NCBI GenBank assembly: GCA_913060875.1
Contig: CAJXSL010000002.1
Coordinates: forward strand, 310,001 to 374,000
Direction: 5' to 3'
Length of the DNA stretch: 64,000 nt
DNA from: an uncultured Desulfobacteraceae bacterium
GTDB taxonomy: Bacteria > Desulfobacterota > Desulfobacteria > Desulfobacterales > UBA5852
Positions 33,387 through 42,215 of this stretch are shown here, in pieces. The translations under genes were made by a program, and so were the position numbers. Position 1 is the first letter of the stretch, and each line of letters opens with the position of its first letter. Below the pieces are notes generated by a model. The model ran no database searches. It saw only the letters and a list, made by a program, of their open reading frames with translations, and was not told where the DNA came from.

Positions 33387-34487
33387 TTAGTCTTTGCTTT
33401 TCGAAAACCCGGGAATCAGGGTCTTGGTCGTGACCACCCCGGCCAGCTGGCGGACCTTTTCGTGCACGAAATGCGATATCATCTCGGCATCGGAACTCAA
33501 TAGATCACGCGTGAGCTTGACCTTGACCAACAGATCGACATCCCCATGCACGGAATGAATTTCCCGTACCTCTTCCAGGCCAAAAAGTTTTTCGACGATT
33601 TTATCCTCCCGCTTGGCCTGGACATTCATGAGGATAAACGCGGTAATGCCCCGCTGCATTTCCGGATAGCCGCATTCTTTCATATCCGCCATTTTCGTTC
33701 GGAACGCCTCCATGTCTTTAGGAATCAATTTGTCGATGCCGATGCCGTATTGCCGTCGTCGCCCGATCTGCCACTGATGTTGGGAAATATAGAGGTAAAG
33801 ATCGGCAATGGTGCGCTCGGGAAAGGATTCGATCAACCGCCCCCGCTGGATGATGGCACACAGGGGGCGGTAAATGGAATCATACCAATCCCGTGCGGCG
33901 GCCTCCCGGGTAACGTCCGTCTGCCCCTCGGCTTCTAAATGGCGCCAATGCTGCCGGATTTGGTCCATCAAGAGGTCGTATTGACCGATCTCGGTGAGTT
34001 TGATTTCCCGAGGCAGCTGGGTGTCATCGGCAAAAGCCGCCCTTTCGCGGTAAAGAACGTTCTGCAGCTTGTTTTCCGAAGGGATGAATTCCACGATATC
34101 GGCCAGGATTTCGTCATGCCCAAGTTCCTTGGCCGCAGCAATCCGGTGGTTGCCATCCAGGACGTAAAAGGCGTCCTTTATCTGGTAGAGTTTCACCGGC
34201 GGCAAGGGGCGTCCCTCGCGCATCGCCTTTTTGACCCACTGCAATCGTTCCGACGGGGCTTTCTGTTTAAGTCGGAAATGGTTGTCAAAATCCCGATAGC
34301 GACCGACACTGCCGACGATCTGCTCCAAAGGGATGGTGCGCACCCCCCGAACCCGGCTGTCGTAGGCGGCCTCGATCTCCTGGTCGTGTTTGAAGCTTTT
34401 GACCTCGTTGGCCGATGCCGCCGTCGACCAGTCCCGCATGCGCTCCAGGAGCCGTTTGAATTTAGATTTCAATGGTATGATAGCCAT
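33387..34487 (-). CDS. ParB-like nuclease-fold, DUF4032-like and Lrp-type ligand-binding fusion protein
   Basis: The 366-residue protein has a ParB/sulfiredoxin-like N-terminal fold (about 30-130) with the DGNHRIAAAKELG motif (about 107-119), a helical DUF4032-like middle (about 150-250; LMDQIRQHWRHLEAEG, AARDWYDSIYRPLCAII), and a C-terminal Lrp/AsnC-type ligand-binding (RAM) domain (about 290-360; ITAFILMNVQAKREDKIVEKLFGLEEVREIHSVHGDVDLLVKVK). No DNA-binding winged helix is visible. Its first codons overlap the 3' end of the metallophosphoesterase gene by 26 bases, so the two are translationally linked. Function unknown. Confidence 0.75.
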   Translation of the reverse strand: MAIIPLKSKFKRLLERMRDWSTAASANEVKSFKHDQEIEAAYDSRVRGVRTIPLEQIVGSVGRYRDFDNHFRLKQKAPSERLQWVKKAMREGRPLPPVKLYQIKDAFYVLDGNHRIAAAKELGHDEILADIVEFIPSENKLQNVLYRERAAFADDTQLPREIKLTEIGQYDLLMDQIRQHWRHLEAEGQTDVTREAAARDWYDSIYRPLCAIIQRGRLIESFPERTIADLYLYISQHQWQIGRRRQYGIGIDKLIPKDMEAFRTKMADMKECGYPEMQRGITAFILMNVQAKREDKIVEKLFGLEEVREIHSVHGDVDLLVKVKLTRDLLSSDAEMISHFVHEKVRQLAGVVTTKTLIPGFSKSKD

Positions 34488-35052
34488 AAGTATTGATGAC
34501 CCGCGTGCCATCGATGATGCTCGTTCGGTCGGAATCATCCTGAAAGTTGACGTGGATGTGGCCGTGCAGAAAAAAACGCGGCCGGTATTTCCGGATAAGC
34601 CAACGGTAACATGCAAAGCCCTGGTGGCAAAGGTCTTTCCCGTCATGAACCCCAAGCGGCGGTGCATGGGTGACGACGATATCGATCCCCTTGCGCCACC
34701 AGATGGCCGGGCGCAAGCGCCGGATATGGGTTTTCATCTGTTTTTCGGTATATTGATTGGGCCCGCCGTTATACCACATGGAACCCTCCAGGCCTAAAAA
34801 ACGTACCCCCTGAAAGGAAAGAACCCGTCCGTTGATATCGGTGCACCCCCGAGGCGGATAATCCTCAAAACGGATGTCGTGGTTGCCCTTGACGAAAAAC
34901 AGGGGCACGTTGAAGGCGTGGGCCAGGTAGCTGAGATATTCGGGCGGCAGGTCGCCGCAGGCCACGATCAGGTCGACAGGCCCCAGCGATTCACGATCGG
35001 ACACCGGATAGAGCGGCGACGCGACGATGTCCGAGACGGTCATTACGTGCAT
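34462..35052 (-). CDS. Calcineurin-like metallophosphoesterase with altered first metal motif
   Basis: The protein (196 residues) has the metallophosphoesterase signatures ACGDLPPEY (about 32-40), KGNHD (about 54-58), DIVVTHAPPLG (about 126) and LHGHIHVN (about 165). The usual first DxH motif appears as VSDIVAS, with Val in place of the metal-binding His. Activity may be weaker or use a different arrangement; it may act on small phosphodiesters. ATG 35050-35052 has AGGA seven bases upstream. Its stop codon lies within the start region of the ParB-like fusion gene, so they form one unit. Confidence 0.82.
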   Translation of the reverse strand: MHVMTVSDIVASPLYPVSDRESLGPVDLIVACGDLPPEYLSYLAHAFNVPLFFVKGNHDIRFEDYPPRGCTDINGRVLSFQGVRFLGLEGSMWYNGGPNQYTEKQMKTHIRRLRPAIWWRKGIDIVVTHAPPLGVHDGKDLCHQGFACYRWLIRKYRPRFFLHGHIHVNFQDDSDRTSIIDGTRVINTYGYHTIEI

Positions 35053-35451
35053 AGCGTTGTCCTGTTGTAACACGGGGTGAACACCTGTCCCCCTGGCGGC
35101 AGCGAACGGGTGCGAGGAGCATTTGGGGCATCCTGAGTAAAAGCCCCATGAGCCGCCGCAGAGCCGTAACAAATTTGCTCCGGTTTGTAAACAAGGCCCC
35201 CCGAATGCCGGAAACCGGGTGCGTAGAAAAGTGCTTATCCTCGCAGGCATCGGGTTGTTTTAGACCATTTGATCCTTACGTTCATAGTGTAGCCCAAGAC
35301 CGTTGGAGAGGCATTAACCCCGAATGGACCTCTCCCCGCAACCACAAGCAGCGGCCCGCCTCGGGCCCGAGGGCAAACACGTGGCGCGCGGCGTGTTTGC
35401 CGCCTGGATCCGCGACAAGTTGCGGCCTGTGAGAGGCAGGAGGTCATGCCG
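35053..35451. other. Divergent intergenic region with strong hairpins
   Basis: This 399-base region between the leftward metallophosphoesterase and rightward kinase-fusion genes holds a perfect 14-bp palindrome CCTCGGGCCCGAGG (35359-35372) and a 10-bp stem hairpin (35372-35381 with 35392-35401). Neither is followed by a T run. No known RNA family was recognised; a structured 5' leader of the kinase-fusion message is possible. Confidence 0.5.
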
Positions 35452-37071
35452 ATGCAAGCCCATTGTCAGGACGATATGCTTCAGGCCATGGCGTCCCCGG
35501 CATTTTATCCCCACCTGGCCGATCATGTCCAAAAACAGGAAACCCACATATCCACGGTATTTCTCACCGGCGATTGGGTCTATAAAGTTAAAAAGCCCGT
35601 CGATTTTGGATTTCTCGATTTTTCCACCATCGCCAAACGCTGCCATTATTGTCGGCGTGAATGCGAATTGAACCGCCGTTTGACCACCGATGTCTATCAC
35701 GGTGTCGTTCCCCTAACCTTTTCCGATGGCCGGTATCATCTGGACGGGCCGGGCACCATCGTGGATTATGCCGTCCGCATGCGACAACTTCCGGAAAGCC
35801 GGTCCCTGCAACACCGTTTAAAGACGGCCGATCTCCATCCGGATTTTCTGAGGGAGCTTGTCAGCCACCTGACCGCGTTTTATACCCGGCAGGGCGCCTG
35901 CCCCCCCGACCAGGCTGCGGCGGCCATCAAAAACCTGCGCTCCGCCTGTGAAAATAATTTCCAGCAGATCCTCCCCTTTGTGGGCCCCCATCTCGACAAA
36001 CACATGTATGCGATCGTGCGCTCGGCCACACGGTCCTTCCTCAATCGCCGGGGCAGACTGTTTGACCAGCGGGCCAAAAGGGGATGGATCCGGGACGGTC
36101 ATGGCGACCTGCGGACGTGTCACATCTACCAGCTTCCCCAAACCGGCATTCAAGTCATCGACTGTATCGAATTTGATGACCGCCTGCGGCAAATTGATAT
36201 CATTTCCGATCTGGCCTTCCTGGCCATGGACTTCGACTTTGCAGGCCAGCCCCAACTCGGCAGCCGGTTGATGGATATCTACTCCCGCTTGACGCCGGAT
36301 CCGAATGCGTTTTTGGTGCTGCCCCTCTATAAATGTTATCGGGCCATGGTACGCTGCAAAGTGAGTTGTCTCCAGTTTGAAACGGCCGGGCCGGGGCACG
36401 CTCGGCCGGATGCCATTGAAGAAGCCAGGCGTTATCTTAAACTCGCCTACCGCTATGCCGTGTCTTTCTCGCGGCCGAAAATATGGGCGTTCAGCGGATT
36501 GCCCGCCTCCGGGAAAAGTACGGTGGCCCGCGCCTTGGCCCAGGCCCTCGAAGCGCCCCACCTCCGTTCCGATAGCGTCCGCCATACGCTCTTCAGATCC
36601 CATCCGTCGGCACGACAGCCGCAGACCTTCAATGCGGGCATCTATGGCCAGGTCGCCAAACGACTGACGTACGGTACGCTCCTGGGCAAAACCCAGGCGG
36701 CGATCAACTGCGGCCGTTCCGTCATCGTCGATGCCACTTTCAACCGTCCGGAATACCGGCGCGAAATCAAGCGCCTGGCACGGGATCGCCACCTCCGTCT
36801 GACCTTCATCGAATGCCGGGCGCCCCTGTCCATCATCAAATCACGCCTGCGTCAACGGGAAGAGCACCCCTCCCTGTCCCAGGCGCGCGTGAAGGACCTG
36901 GATGCCTTCCAGCAAGGCTTCGTCCCGGTTGGGGGCGCCGGCCTGACCGCCCATGTGGTGATCGATACGACCTGTTCGCCGGATGAGTGCGTCCGGCACA
37001 TCCTGGCTGAAGACAACCGGGTTTCAACCGCCAGCATGGTTTCATCCCTGGAATCACGCACCGAAAACTGA
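35452..37071 (+). CDS. APH-like phosphotransferase fused to a P-loop kinase
   Basis: This 539-residue protein combines an aminoglycoside-phosphotransferase/choline-kinase-like fold (about 1-320) with a P-loop kinase (about 340-510). The first has DWVYKVKKPVDFGFLDF (Lys in the ATP site), IRDGHGDLRTCHIYQLP (catalytic HGD) and IDCIEFDDRLRQIDIISDLAFLAMD (metal Asp). The second has WAFSGLPASGKSTVARALAQAL (Walker A), a shikimate- or adenylylsulfate-kinase-like body and RQREEHPSLSQA near the end. The fusion is widespread; its substrate is unknown. ATG 35452 is eight bases after AGGAGG; an ATG two codons earlier is too close. A UspA-like gene follows 16 bases downstream. Confidence 0.88.
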   Translation: MQAHCQDDMLQAMASPAFYPHLADHVQKQETHISTVFLTGDWVYKVKKPVDFGFLDFSTIAKRCHYCRRECELNRRLTTDVYHGVVPLTFSDGRYHLDGPGTIVDYAVRMRQLPESRSLQHRLKTADLHPDFLRELVSHLTAFYTRQGACPPDQAAAAIKNLRSACENNFQQILPFVGPHLDKHMYAIVRSATRSFLNRRGRLFDQRAKRGWIRDGHGDLRTCHIYQLPQTGIQVIDCIEFDDRLRQIDIISDLAFLAMDFDFAGQPQLGSRLMDIYSRLTPDPNAFLVLPLYKCYRAMVRCKVSCLQFETAGPGHARPDAIEEARRYLKLAYRYAVSFSRPKIWAFSGLPASGKSTVARALAQALEAPHLRSDSVRHTLFRSHPSARQPQTFNAGIYGQVAKRLTYGTLLGKTQAAINCGRSVIVDATFNRPEYRREIKRLARDRHLRLTFIECRAPLSIIKSRLRQREEHPSLSQARVKDLDAFQQGFVPVGGAGLTAHVVIDTTCSPDECVRHILAEDNRVSTASMVSSLESRTEN

Positions 37072-37087
37072 ATGAAAGGGGGCCGTC

Positions 37088-38092
37088 ATGTTCACATCGA
37101 TTCTGGCTGCAACCGACCGGATCATCGGCCGCGACCCCGTGGTGATTTCCGCCGCGCGGATGGCCCAGGCCCTCCGGATTCCATGGTCCATCGTCCATGT
37201 GTTGGAATCCGCCTCTCTCAGCAACCGGCAACGGGTCCTGCATTTCCGCACCGGTGATGAACAGGAGGCCACCGATACATATCGCGCCGAGGTTCGCCGC
37301 TGTATACGGCAAGCCTACAGCGATCTGCTGGCCTGGGCGCCGCCCTGCGAAGTTCAAATTGCCACAGGGTTCCCCTGGAAGGAAATCGGACGTCAGGCCA
37401 TGGCGACCAGGGCCGATCTGATCATCATGGGCCCCCATGCCGGCATTCGCAGCCCAAAGGAGGCATTGCGGTCCCTGGGACACATCGGCAGCACGGTCGA
37501 AGGCGTCATCACCCGGGAGCGCTGTCCCGTCTTGATCGTCAACCAGCACCCCTGTCGCCCCAAGCCATCCTTCAAACGCATTCTGGTGGGCGTCGATTTT
37601 TCCGCATCCTGCGAATGTGCTCTCCGTTTCGCAGCCGCCCTGGCGCGGTTTTACCAGGCGCATGTCGACCTGTTCCACATGCTGCCAATTCCCCCCTACC
37701 CAAAATACTCACGGGAGGATTATAACGCCGACCTGGCCAAAAGCCGTGCGCGTATGACCGCTTTCGCCCAGCCCTGTTTGGAGGATATTCCTCACCGCTT
37801 CTGGCTCTGGGGGGGCGCCCTGCCTTATCGGGAACTCTTCAAATGTGCGGAAAGGTGCCAGGCGGATGCCATTGTTCTGGGATCCCATACCAAGGAGAAA
37901 GAGGGCAAGTGGTATGCCGGCAGCACCGTTGAAAAAATCAGCTTCCAGGCCTTGTGCCCGGTCTTCGTATTGACCGATTCGCGCACCCTGCCCGCCTGGG
38001 CCGGGCACACCGCCGAAGAGCTGTCCGCGTCAAAGGGTGACCACACGGTTCACGTCTTCGGCAAGCGCCATGCGGACGCCGACAGCCCCTGA
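37088..38092 (+). CDS. Tandem universal stress protein (UspA-like)
   Basis: The protein (334 residues) contains two UspA-fold domains, residues about 1-150 and 165-300. Each ends with a nucleotide-type loop: IIMGPHAGIRSPKEALRSLGHIGSTVEGVI and VLGSHTKEKEGKWYAGSTVEKI (G-x2-G-x9-G(S/T)-like). Such proteins bind ATP or other ligands and are induced by starvation, low oxygen or stress. It lies 16 bases after the kinase fusion and is likely cotranscribed with it, an association suggesting a shared stress role. Confidence 0.9.
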   Translation: MFTSILAATDRIIGRDPVVISAARMAQALRIPWSIVHVLESASLSNRQRVLHFRTGDEQEATDTYRAEVRRCIRQAYSDLLAWAPPCEVQIATGFPWKEIGRQAMATRADLIIMGPHAGIRSPKEALRSLGHIGSTVEGVITRERCPVLIVNQHPCRPKPSFKRILVGVDFSASCECALRFAAALARFYQAHVDLFHMLPIPPYPKYSREDYNADLAKSRARMTAFAQPCLEDIPHRFWLWGGALPYRELFKCAERCQADAIVLGSHTKEKEGKWYAGSTVEKISFQALCPVFVLTDSRTLPAWAGHTAEELSASKGDHTVHVFGKRHADADSP

Positions 38093-38106
38093 AATCCAGT
38101 GGCGCC

Positions 38107-39657
38107 TCACCGATTTTCCTGAAGATCTTCGATCTTGATGATCACCAGAGTGATATCGTCTTCGGGTTTATACCCGCGGCTGAATCGATTGAGGGCGTTG
38201 TACACGCTATCGAGAATCTGCCGCGCCGGCCGGCCGGCTTCGCGCCGGATGATCTGTTTGAAGCGCTCCTTGCCGAACATTTCGTCTCCCGGACCGCGCG
38301 CTTCCCAAATACCGTCGGTCCCCACAGCAATGACGGTTCCGGGCGGAAGCCGGTTGGTCTGGCTTTCCGGGAAAAAGCCCTTGCCTGAAATGCCCAGCGG
38401 CAGGCCGTCACCCCCCAGGGCTTCGAACACGTCTTCCGACGGGTAGTATACCAGGGCCGGGTCATGACCAGCCCGGACCCAACGCATGGATCCGTCGCGC
38501 CGGTCGATCTGGAGGGCAAAAAGGGTCATGAACCGATCGGTCGTATTGAAATCATCCAACAGGGATCGATTCAGATCGCCCACGACCTCGGCGAGACTTC
38601 CGGGAGAAGCGAAGCGGTCCCGTATGGCCGCCCGCGCGGTGGCCATCAACAGGGCGGAATCCACCCCATGACCGGCAATGTCGGCGACGGTAACGGCCAC
38701 AAGATCGTTATCGTCGGTGCGCAGCACTTTGCGCGTCATGAAATCGTAGTAGTCGCCGCCGATTTCTTCACAGGGGATGCTCCGGCCGGCAATGTCCAGT
38801 CCGGCCACGCGGGGCGCCTGCTTGGGCAGCAGGTTTTTCTGGACCTCGCCCGCCAGCATGAGCGATCGTTTCTGTTCGCTAAGATCGGTCACGAAATCCA
38901 CAAAGCCCAATTGCTGACCGCTTTCGTCGTACAGGGTATTGCCGTGGATCAGCACGGGTACGACATGGCCGTCCCGGGCATGATAGGAGCCTTCGAAAAT
39001 CCGGTGTTTGGCATTCTTGAGACGCTCGTCATTGGACTTCAGGAAACGTTCAAAATTCTTCGTTGCCAGCGCATGCGGGGTCATGCCCATCAGGTCGTCC
39101 CGGTCATAGCCCAGCATGCGGCAATAGGCGTCGTTGACATCCACAATACGCATTTTTTCGTCCATCAGGACGAATCCTTCCGCGGCCGTGGCCAGGATGC
39201 GGCGAAACTTGGCTTCGCTGCGACTGAGCTCTTCTTCGGCCAGCTTGCGTTCGGTGATGTCGACCACGATGCCCTGGTAGTGCATGATTTTGCCGTCCGC
39301 ATCGCGCTCGGTGGTGGTGGTATCCTCAACCCAGCGCGTTTCCCCGTCACGGGTGACAATGCGATAGACCTGGGTGTAGTCGCCGATATCCTGTCGGGCA
39401 TAGTCTTCGATTTCCTGGCGAAGACGTTCCTTGTCACCCTCGTGGACGATGTCGGCGAAAAGGACCCTTTCTTCCAAAAAGTCTTCCGCGCTGTAGCCGG
39501 TCCGGTTGATGTTCTCCGAAACATACACAAGACGCGGTTCCGGATCGGGAAGTCGGCGAAAAAGGATGACAGGGCTTTTTTCCACGATTTTCATCGACAG
39601 ACGCAGTCTTTCCCTGATTTCGGCCCGATCACAGGTATTTAGATCAAAATCTTGCAT
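38107..39657 (-). CDS. PAS-PAS-SpoIIE (RsbU-like) serine phosphatase
   Basis: This cytosolic 516-residue protein has two PAS domains (about 22-145, with VSENINRTGYSAEDFLEERV, and 150-270) and a C-terminal PP2C/SpoIIE phosphatase domain (about 285-515; CEEIGGDYYDFMTRK, VADIAGHGVDSALLMATARAA, AVGTDGIWEARGPGDEMFG). It would dephosphorylate an anti-anti-sigma (STAS) partner in response to signals sensed by the PAS domains. No such STAS or anti-sigma kinase gene is in the window. ATG 39655-39657 has AGGA about seven bases upstream. Its end converges with the UspA-like gene 14 bases away. Confidence 0.9.
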   Translation of the reverse strand: MQDFDLNTCDRAEIRERLRLSMKIVEKSPVILFRRLPDPEPRLVYVSENINRTGYSAEDFLEERVLFADIVHEGDKERLRQEIEDYARQDIGDYTQVYRIVTRDGETRWVEDTTTTERDADGKIMHYQGIVVDITERKLAEEELSRSEAKFRRILATAAEGFVLMDEKMRIVDVNDAYCRMLGYDRDDLMGMTPHALATKNFERFLKSNDERLKNAKHRIFEGSYHARDGHVVPVLIHGNTLYDESGQQLGFVDFVTDLSEQKRSLMLAGEVQKNLLPKQAPRVAGLDIAGRSIPCEEIGGDYYDFMTRKVLRTDDNDLVAVTVADIAGHGVDSALLMATARAAIRDRFASPGSLAEVVGDLNRSLLDDFNTTDRFMTLFALQIDRRDGSMRWVRAGHDPALVYYPSEDVFEALGGDGLPLGISGKGFFPESQTNRLPPGTVIAVGTDGIWEARGPGDEMFGKERFKQIIRREAGRPARQILDSVYNALNRFSRGYKPEDDITLVIIKIEDLQENR

Positions 39658-39949
39658 CGTAAGTCCTCTGGCGCTTTTCTTAGGGGTAATCTCAGCCTTG
39701 TAACACGATAGGGCGTGAACCGGGCAATGGCAACCAGGGCGCCTGAATGGGGCTGGGTCATCATGCCTCCTGATGGTTCCAATCGCCTTATTCCCATGGT
39801 ACATATTGTTTTAATTGATATTTTTTGCTATAAATTGAATACATATCGATCTACTGCCGCCGTCATGTGGCATCCTTGCCGTTCACAAGGTAATGGTAGC
39901 CGGCCGCGCCGGGACCGTCCAACGGAAATCAAACCATGGGGAGGGGTTC

Positions 39950-40603
39950 ATGCCGAATAAAAAGGTATTACGCGTTGCCACCGGTCTCATCCTGATCTTT
40001 TTGACCTCATGGCCGGCCGGCGTCCTGGGAGCGGACCCAAACGAGGCCCTGTATGTCGCGGCCACCCAGGGCGATCTGGAAACCATACGCCAATTGCTGG
40101 ACAGCGGTGCGGCTGTCGACGGAAAAAACGCCGCCGGGTGGACGGCCTTGATGAAAGCGTCCATGGAAGGTCATCAGCCGGTGGTGGAAGAATTGATCAA
40201 ACGGGGGGCGGACGTCAACACCCAGGGGCGGGCCGGATGGACCGCACTCATGCAGGCGGCCCAATTCGGCCATCTTGGCATCGTTAAGGTGCTGGTCGCA
40301 AAAGGCGCCGCCCTCAACGGCCAGAGTGTCAACGGTTCCACCGGTCTGATGTTTGCCGCCAATAACGGCCACCTGGAAACCGTCAGCTACCTTCTGGACA
40401 AAGGCGCGGAAGTAAACCTCCAGGACAAACTGGGACGTACCGCCCTTATCCTGGCAGCTTCCGAAGGCCATGAAGCCATGGTCAAATTGCTGCTTGAAAA
40501 AGGTGCCAATAAAACGCTGGCCAATTCTTCCGGTCGGACGGCCAAAGACATTGCCGAACGGGAGGGATTCTCGTCCATTGTGACCCTTCTGAAGGGGTCT
40601 TGA
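39950..40603 (+). CDS. Exported ankyrin-repeat protein
   Basis: The 217-residue protein has an N-terminal signal (MPNKKVLRVATGLILIFLTSWPAGVLGA) and about five ankyrin repeats from residue 30 to 215, each with the G-xTALMxA-xxGHxxVVxxLLxxGA pattern (for example GWTALMKASMEGHQPVVEELIKRGADVNTQ). It would be a periplasmic or surface binding protein; targets are not evident. The GGGGAGGGG upstream of ATG 39950 acts as the ribosome-binding site and gives a clean signal sequence; the longer frame has none. It stands alone between two regulatory-gene neighbourhoods. Confidence 0.88.
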   Translation: MPNKKVLRVATGLILIFLTSWPAGVLGADPNEALYVAATQGDLETIRQLLDSGAAVDGKNAAGWTALMKASMEGHQPVVEELIKRGADVNTQGRAGWTALMQAAQFGHLGIVKVLVAKGAALNGQSVNGSTGLMFAANNGHLETVSYLLDKGAEVNLQDKLGRTALILAASEGHEAMVKLLLEKGANKTLANSSGRTAKDIAEREGFSSIVTLLKGS

Positions 40604-40891
40604 GGTCACCGTCGAACAACTCCTGAATTTCGTCATCCTTCAATCCGGTGGTCAACACTTGACCCGTATGCAGCGAACCATTGGCTGACACGCACCGCAT
40701 GATCGACAATCGTATCCGCTGAGCTTCGCGATTGTCAGATCATGGGGGACGTGATAGTGTCCTTTTCCCGTTGGCGAAAATCGTGCTTACATACCGGCCG
40801 TGCGCCTTGACGGTTCGCGTTAAACCTTACCCACCTTCATATCCGCCCCATCCGGCCTTTAAATTATTTAAAGCAAAATCTCATAATTTTC
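40604..40891. other. Intergenic region with possible coding remnant
   Basis: The gap before the ORP-like operon holds no intact gene. A minus-strand frame around 40482-40709 begins SIMRCVSANGSLHTGQVLTTGLKDDEIQELFDG-like, but overlaps the ankyrin gene and lacks a start signal, so it is treated as a non-gene. Confidence 0.35.
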
Positions 40892-40920
40892 TTGACAAGA
40901 CCGGCCACCGCGACTATTTT
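40892..40920 (+). promoter_or_regulatory. Sigma-70 promoter of the NifX/ATPase operon
   Basis: TTGACA (40892-40897) and TATTTT (40915-40920) are 17 bases apart, about 45 bases before the first start codon. An 18-bp perfect palindrome starts three bases after the -10 element, where a repressor would block transcription. Confidence 0.7.
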
Positions 40921-40923
40921 ATT

Positions 40924-40941
40924 AATGAGCATATGCTCATT
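40924..40941. promoter_or_regulatory. Perfect 18-bp palindrome AATGAGCATATGCTCATT (operator candidate)
   Basis: The sequence is its own exact reverse complement over 18 bases. It overlaps the expected transcription start of the ORP-like operon, just downstream of the -10 box. A symmetrical site of this quality is very likely bound by a dimeric regulator. That regulator is not encoded in the window. Confidence 0.75.
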
Positions 40942-40965
40942 TAACATTAACCGCTGGAGTAAAGA

Positions 40966-41334
40966 ATGAAAAAAATTGCTGTTACCGCTGAAGGGCCCGA
41001 TCTGGATGGCCGCGTCGATCCACGCTTTGGACGCGCCGCCGGTTTTATTATCGTAGATCCCGAGACCATGGCTTTCGATTACGTCGACAACGGCTCCTCA
41101 CAGGCCATGGCCCAGGGCGCCGGCATCCAGGCGGCCGAAAACGTTGTGGCCACCGGCGCAGGCGTTCTCCTGACGGGTTTCGTGGGCCCCAAAGCCTTCC
41201 AGGCCCTGAACACCGCCGGTATCGATATCGGCCAGAACGTTGACAACCTCACGGTCCGGGAAGCGATCCAAAAATTCAAGGACGGCCAGGTGCCTTTGGC
41301 CGCCACTCCCAACAGTCGGGGCCATCGGTCATGA
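40966..41334 (+). CDS. NifX/NifB-type dinitrogenase iron-molybdenum cofactor-binding protein (MTH1175-like)
   Basis: The 122-residue protein starts MKKIAVTAEGPDLDGRVDPRFGRAAGFIIVD and has the compact alpha/beta fold of the NifX/NifY/ORP family, which bind iron-sulfur or molybdenum-containing clusters. GGAG precedes the ATG. It heads an operon whose next two genes encode P-loop ATPases with ferredoxin inserts, which resembles the ORP locus in Desulfovibrio vulgaris (orange protein with a Mo-Cu-sulfide cluster). The stop codon overlaps the next gene's ATG by four bases (ATGA). The promoter and palindrome lie just upstream. Confidence 0.88.
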   Translation: MKKIAVTAEGPDLDGRVDPRFGRAAGFIIVDPETMAFDYVDNGSSQAMAQGAGIQAAENVVATGAGVLLTGFVGPKAFQALNTAGIDIGQNVDNLTVREAIQKFKDGQVPLAATPNSRGHRS

Positions 41335-42215
41335 TTATTGCCGTAGCAAGTGGAAAGGGCGGCACGGGAAAGACCACTCTAACGTCATCACTGGTATCGG
41401 TCTGGCCGTCGCCGGTAGTGGCGGTGGATCTGGACGTGGAGGAGCCCAATTTACATCTTTTCCTCCAACCCGAGGTTGATAGCGAAACCTCCGCCTATAT
41501 GGAAATACCGGAAATCGATGATGAACGCTGCAACCGCTGTCGGGCCTGTACCGACATCTGTCAGTTCAAAGCCATTGGTATCTTTGGCAAGGTGGTTATG
41601 ACCTTCCCGGAGATGTGCCATGGTTGCGGCGCCTGCTGGACCATCTGCCCGGAAAAAGCCATCACCCCGGGACGACGCGAACTGGGCCACATCGTGACCG
41701 GACGATTCAGGACCTCGGACTTTGCCATGGGCCGCCTGCGGGTGGGCGAAGCCATGAGCCCCCCGCTTATGCGGGCGGTTAAACATCATCTGAACAGCAC
41801 GCATGGTCAACCGTCCCGGGATATGATCATCGATGCCCCGCCAGGGGTCTCCTGCCCGGCCATCAATGCCGTGATGGATGCCGACGTGATCGTCCTGGTC
41901 ACCGAACCGACCCCCTTCGGCCTCTATGACCTGGCCCTGGCCCAAAAAGCGTTTGCACCGATCGGCAAACCCATGGGTGTTGTCATCAACCGTGCGGACA
42001 TCGGCACACGGGAGGTCCATCGGCATTGCGAAGAAACAGGATTGCCGATTCTGGCCGAAATTCCCTATCAGCGCGATATTGCCGAAGCTTACGCCCGTGG
42101 GCAGATCATTGCGGAAGCGGTCCCGTCCGCGCGTCCCCTGTTTGACGCCCTGGTGGAACGCATTACCGCTTTGGGCAAAACCGCTAACCCCAGCGAGGAG
42201 GTCTGTCATGCGTGA
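41331..42215 (+). CDS. MinD/Mrp-type P-loop ATPase with two 4Fe-4S clusters (first of pair)
   Basis: The 294-residue cytosolic protein begins MIIAVASGKGGTGKTTLTSSL (deviant Walker A, GKGGTGKTT) and carries an inserted ferredoxin domain (about 60-112) with CNRCRACTDICQF and CHGCGACWTICPEKA, enough for two 4Fe-4S clusters. The switch IIDAPPGVSCPAINAVMDADVIVLVTEPT is typical of Mrp/NBP35-related ATPases, which load or transfer iron-sulfur clusters. It overlaps the preceding NifX-like gene by four bases and the next ATPase by eight. By analogy with the ORP complex it may help assemble the metal cluster of the NifX-like proteins. Confidence 0.9.
   Translation: MIIAVASGKGGTGKTTLTSSLVSVWPSPVVAVDLDVEEPNLHLFLQPEVDSETSAYMEIPEIDDERCNRCRACTDICQFKAIGIFGKVVMTFPEMCHGCGACWTICPEKAITPGRRELGHIVTGRFRTSDFAMGRLRVGEAMSPPLMRAVKHHLNSTHGQPSRDMIIDAPPGVSCPAINAVMDADVIVLVTEPTPFGLYDLALAQKAFAPIGKPMGVVINRADIGTREVHRHCEETGLPILAEIPYQRDIAEAYARGQIIAEAVPSARPLFDALVERITALGKTANPSEEVCHA

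Noticed and set aside
33368-33388. AACCCG/CGGGTT hairpin as a terminator between the CPBP-like and ParB-like genes
   Set aside because: The stem is six base pairs and no T run follows directly on either strand; it also overlaps the stop codon of the minus-strand gene.
40482-40709. Minus-strand frame beginning MSIMRCVSANGSLHTGQ
   Set aside because: It overlaps the ankyrin gene, has no ribosome-binding site and no family match; treated as chance or very old debris.
41926-42207. N-terminal extension of the second P-loop ATPase
   Set aside because: It is a shadow of the first ATPase in another frame; the P-loop start at 42208 with GGAGG is clear.
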